Part shown: one piece after another, positions 62,053 to 64,000 of the stretch
Position numbering within the stretch: the first letter of the stretch is position 1
Layout: the number at the start of each line of letters is the position of its first letter
Origin: an uncultured Eubacterium sp.
Lineage (GTDB): Bacteria; Bacillota; Clostridia; Peptostreptococcales; Anaerovoracaceae
Assembly (NCBI GenBank): GCA_946555345.1
Contig: CAMNSS010000009.1
Span: forward strand, 52,175-116,174
Direction of reading: 5' to 3'
DNA: 64,000 nt
Translations under genes and position numbers: made by a program
Notes under the pieces: generated by a model
Databases searched by the model: none
Told to the model about the DNA's origin: nothing
The model's input: the letters and a program-made list of their open reading frames with translations, nothing else

Positions 62053-64000
62053 TCATTTCAGCGGGTTTCCCTCCTGGAAAAAGCCGCAAATCTTCTCATA
62101 TGCCGCCTGGATTCTTTCATGCTCCGGCAGCGTATCCTCCAGGTATAAATAATCAAATCGCTTATACCCAAAGGATTCGTTATTTTTCGTTACAAACTCC
62201 GTTTCCGCAAATCGTTTCTTCGCCTGAAAGTTTGGATCATTCGCATAAATGCTTCCTTTGGTCTCTACAATGACAGCTTTATCAATAATACGGTCGTTTT
62301 TTCGCTGAATAATCAGAAAATCCGGGGTATACATCCCTATGTACTGCCATTTCCCGCCGCTGGGTTTATAACACTTTATTTTAAATTCGGTCAACGCCCG
62401 ATCGCCGTTATAATACACTTCTAAATCGAGTTTTTCTATGACAGAAAAGCTAAGAAGCTCATTTAAAAATCTTGCTTCAAAACCACTGTCGGCATGGTAC
62501 GGCAAATAATGGAACGAACGATTTTTGTGAGGATGCGCCGCATTCTGTTTTCGCAACAAATCGAGGATCGTGTGTTCCCCCGCTTCATCCGCCACTTTCA
62601 TTAGCCGTTCTGTTTTCTTGCTTGCCTTCAATTTTCCTTTATCGTCGAGTATAATTTTTTCAACGGCATCCTGCGCAGGAAAATAATCATCTGGTCTGGC
62701 AGTCCGAATCGTACTGGTAAAATTCCCGATATTGAGCAGGCTCGCTTTCTGCGGAATCAACTCCTCGGTCGTCTTAAATGTGCGTTTGGGGGAAAACGCC
62801 TTGCGGATATTAGATGCTACTGCCGCCTGATTGTAATGGGAGCTGAAATAATGCACACCTTGTTTTTCATACGTGATTTCATCAAACACCCTGCGCAGTT
62901 CTTCTTGGAAACGGTACAGCGTCCCTACTTCGAGCATCCCGAAGCTGCCCTTTGCAATTCGATAGAGCCACGCATGAAACGTGATCTGCTCCGCTCCGTG
63001 TTCCGTATCGTCTATTTCCGTCTGGAATGCCGTCATCGCAAGATCCGTCGTCCTGATAATGCTTTTCGAGTTTTGTGAGCTTGCCGCCGCCTGCAAAATT
63101 GCCTTCCCAGGCTCTGCATCATCGGCAGCCACGGTCTCATAATGCACTTTTAACTGATAAAAATCTATATCCGGCAGCCGCAAAGACTTTGTCCTGTCGA
63201 AACGCGCGAGCTGCGTCTTCTTATAATCCGCCTCCGTAAATTCCTTCAAGGAAACATGGTGCTGCTTCACAAGCTGCCTGTTCAATATTGCGGCGTTGCT
63301 TTCATTGAGATAGATCAGCGCCGTTTCAGGCATATCTTTATCAACCTGGCGCAAACATCTGCAAGAAGTTTGCAGAACCATATTTTTCGGGCAATCCCCC
63401 TCCTGCGATAAAATAATGCCCGCCAAACTCCTGCAATCCCAGCCTTCTTTCCCAATCTGCACCAGCAAGACAATACGTATTTTGGAAAAAGCCTTATCTA
63501 AAGAATCAAACTGCATCTGGCTGTCGGCAGGCCGGGGATACCTTTTATTTCCTTTGTGGAATTTTAAAATACCCTCGCTTCCGATTCCATATTCAGCGGC
63601 AATCCCTGCGGCCAGCGGATATATCACTTCTTCCAGCTTTTCAATTTTTCCGCAATAGATCCCCAGCTTCGCAACCGTCCCGTCTCCGTAAACGGTATCC
63701 CGGTAAGCGTCAAAAAATGCACGGACTCCTTTTTCAATGATTTGGCTGCTATCCGCCATGTCCGCAATTTTTACCAGCGGCCGTTTCAAAAAATTTCCCA
63801 CGCCGGCAATCAACGGATAATAATAAACGATATTTGCAATTTCAATGGCTGCTACAGACAAGTTATCGAGAATGGGAATTTTCTCTGCTTTTTCGAGATA
63901 TGGCGTGCCTGAAAAGCCGATCACGGAATTTACCGTATCATTTTGCGCCCATCGGTTCACAACTGCACGCAGCTTGATCTCATCATTTACGGCATGATGC
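62053..64000 (-). CDS. res: Type III restriction enzyme Res subunit, 5' part outside the window
   Basis: ATP-dependent DNA translocase/endonuclease. The reading frame stays open to the window edge, where HHAVNDEIKLR looks like the residues following motif II of a DEAH-type helicase; the ATPase P loop would lie beyond 64000. Visible are motif III GFSGTPY, the SF2 region ILSQEGDCPKNMVLQTSC..RCLRQ, and near the C terminus an endonuclease-like core with PDFLI and VIVETKG, matching PD-(D/E)xK. A GTG at 63960 is not the real start. The gene appears intact in the visible 649 codons. Confidence 0.92.
   Translation of the reverse strand, partial: HHAVNDEIKLRAVVNRWAQNDTVNSVIGFSGTPYLEKAEKIPILDNLSVAAIEIANIVYYYPLIAGVGNFLKRPLVKIADMADSSQIIEKGVRAFFDAYRDTVYGDGTVAKLGIYCGKIEKLEEVIYPLAAGIAAEYGIGSEGILKFHKGNKRYPRPADSQMQFDSLDKAFSKIRIVLLVQIGKEGWDCRSLAGIILSQEGDCPKNMVLQTSCRCLRQVDKDMPETALIYLNESNAAILNRQLVKQHHVSLKEFTEADYKKTQLARFDRTKSLRLPDIDFYQLKVHYETVAADDAEPGKAILQAAASSQNSKSIIRTTDLAMTAFQTEIDDTEHGAEQITFHAWLYRIAKGSFGMLEVGTLYRFQEELRRVFDEITYEKQGVHYFSSHYNQAAVASNIRKAFSPKRTFKTTEELIPQKASLLNIGNFTSTIRTARPDDYFPAQDAVEKIILDDKGKLKASKKTERLMKVADEAGEHTILDLLRKQNAAHPHKNRSFHYLPYHADSGFEARFLNELLSFSVIEKLDLEVYYNGDRALTEFKIKCYKPSGGKWQYIGMYTPDFLIIQRKNDRIIDKAVIVETKGSIYANDPNFQAKKRFAETEFVTKNNESFGYKRFDYLYLEDTLPEHERIQAAYEKICGFFQEGNPLK

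Overview
The window looks like chromosomal DNA of an anaerobic, amino-acid-fermenting Bacillota (class Clostridia). This rests on Gram-positive type housekeeping genes (cdaA-cdaR, long-form hpf, recD2, pcrA, yhaM, yacL-ispDF, carD, radA), AGGAGG-type ribosome binding sites, an anaerobic (early cobalt insertion) cobalamin pathway, and two genes resembling 3-aminobutyryl-CoA ammonia-lyase, an enzyme of lysine fermentation. The species cannot be named from the sequence; a relative of the Anaerovoracaceae is a guess. Nearly all genes are on the minus strand; only a two-component system and a PHP phosphatase (28188-31256) are on plus.

Layout. 1-2.8 kb: cdaR, cdaA and hpf, followed upstream of hpf by a two-copy hairpin repeat array and a ~200-nt structured RNA that I read as the raiA motif. 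3.4-18.8 kb: comF, recD2, a degenerate CCA-enzyme homologue, yhaM, a chemoreceptor, an orphan HypE-like protein, ligA, pcrA and a site-2 protease. 19.2-19.7 kb: a DinJ/YoeB-type toxin-antitoxin pair between direct repeats. 20-27.8 kb: ppi, nudix, split chromate transporter, TRIC channel, proS, ispDF, yacL and carD, led by a second copy of the hairpin array. 28-35 kb: response regulator, kinase, PHP enzyme, radA and an EF-G-like GTPase. 35.3-37.2 kb: a kal-like gene and an acylating aldehyde dehydrogenase under a strong promoter.

37.8-58.2 kb is one long corrinoid locus: sigma-A promoter, cobalamin riboswitch, intrinsic terminator, then cbiK (predicted lipoprotein), a membrane-anchored surface protein, btuF-, btuC- and btuD-like transport genes, cbiD, cbiF, cbiG, cobJ, cobK, cbiET, cbiA, cbiB, cobD, cbiP and cbiC. 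It covers uptake, cobalt insertion and most ring modification; cbiL, cobA-type, cobU, cobS and cobT genes are not in the window. Adenosylcobalamin would serve lysine aminomutase-type fermentation, which fits the two kal-like genes flanking the locus. 58.3-64 kb: second kal-like gene, a GNAT acetyltransferase and a type III restriction-modification pair cut by the right edge.

The most unusual property is pervasive degenerate tandem repetition. Most intergenic gaps of 200-500 bp are filled with short, diverged direct repeats, and several of these clearly resemble the end of the neighbouring gene. The same kind of repeat appears in frame inside several genes (ispDF, hypE-like, cbiA, cbiG, the cbiE-cbiT linker, the btuF-like N terminus), with units of about 18, 30 or 36 nt, always in loops, linkers or termini and never breaking the frame.
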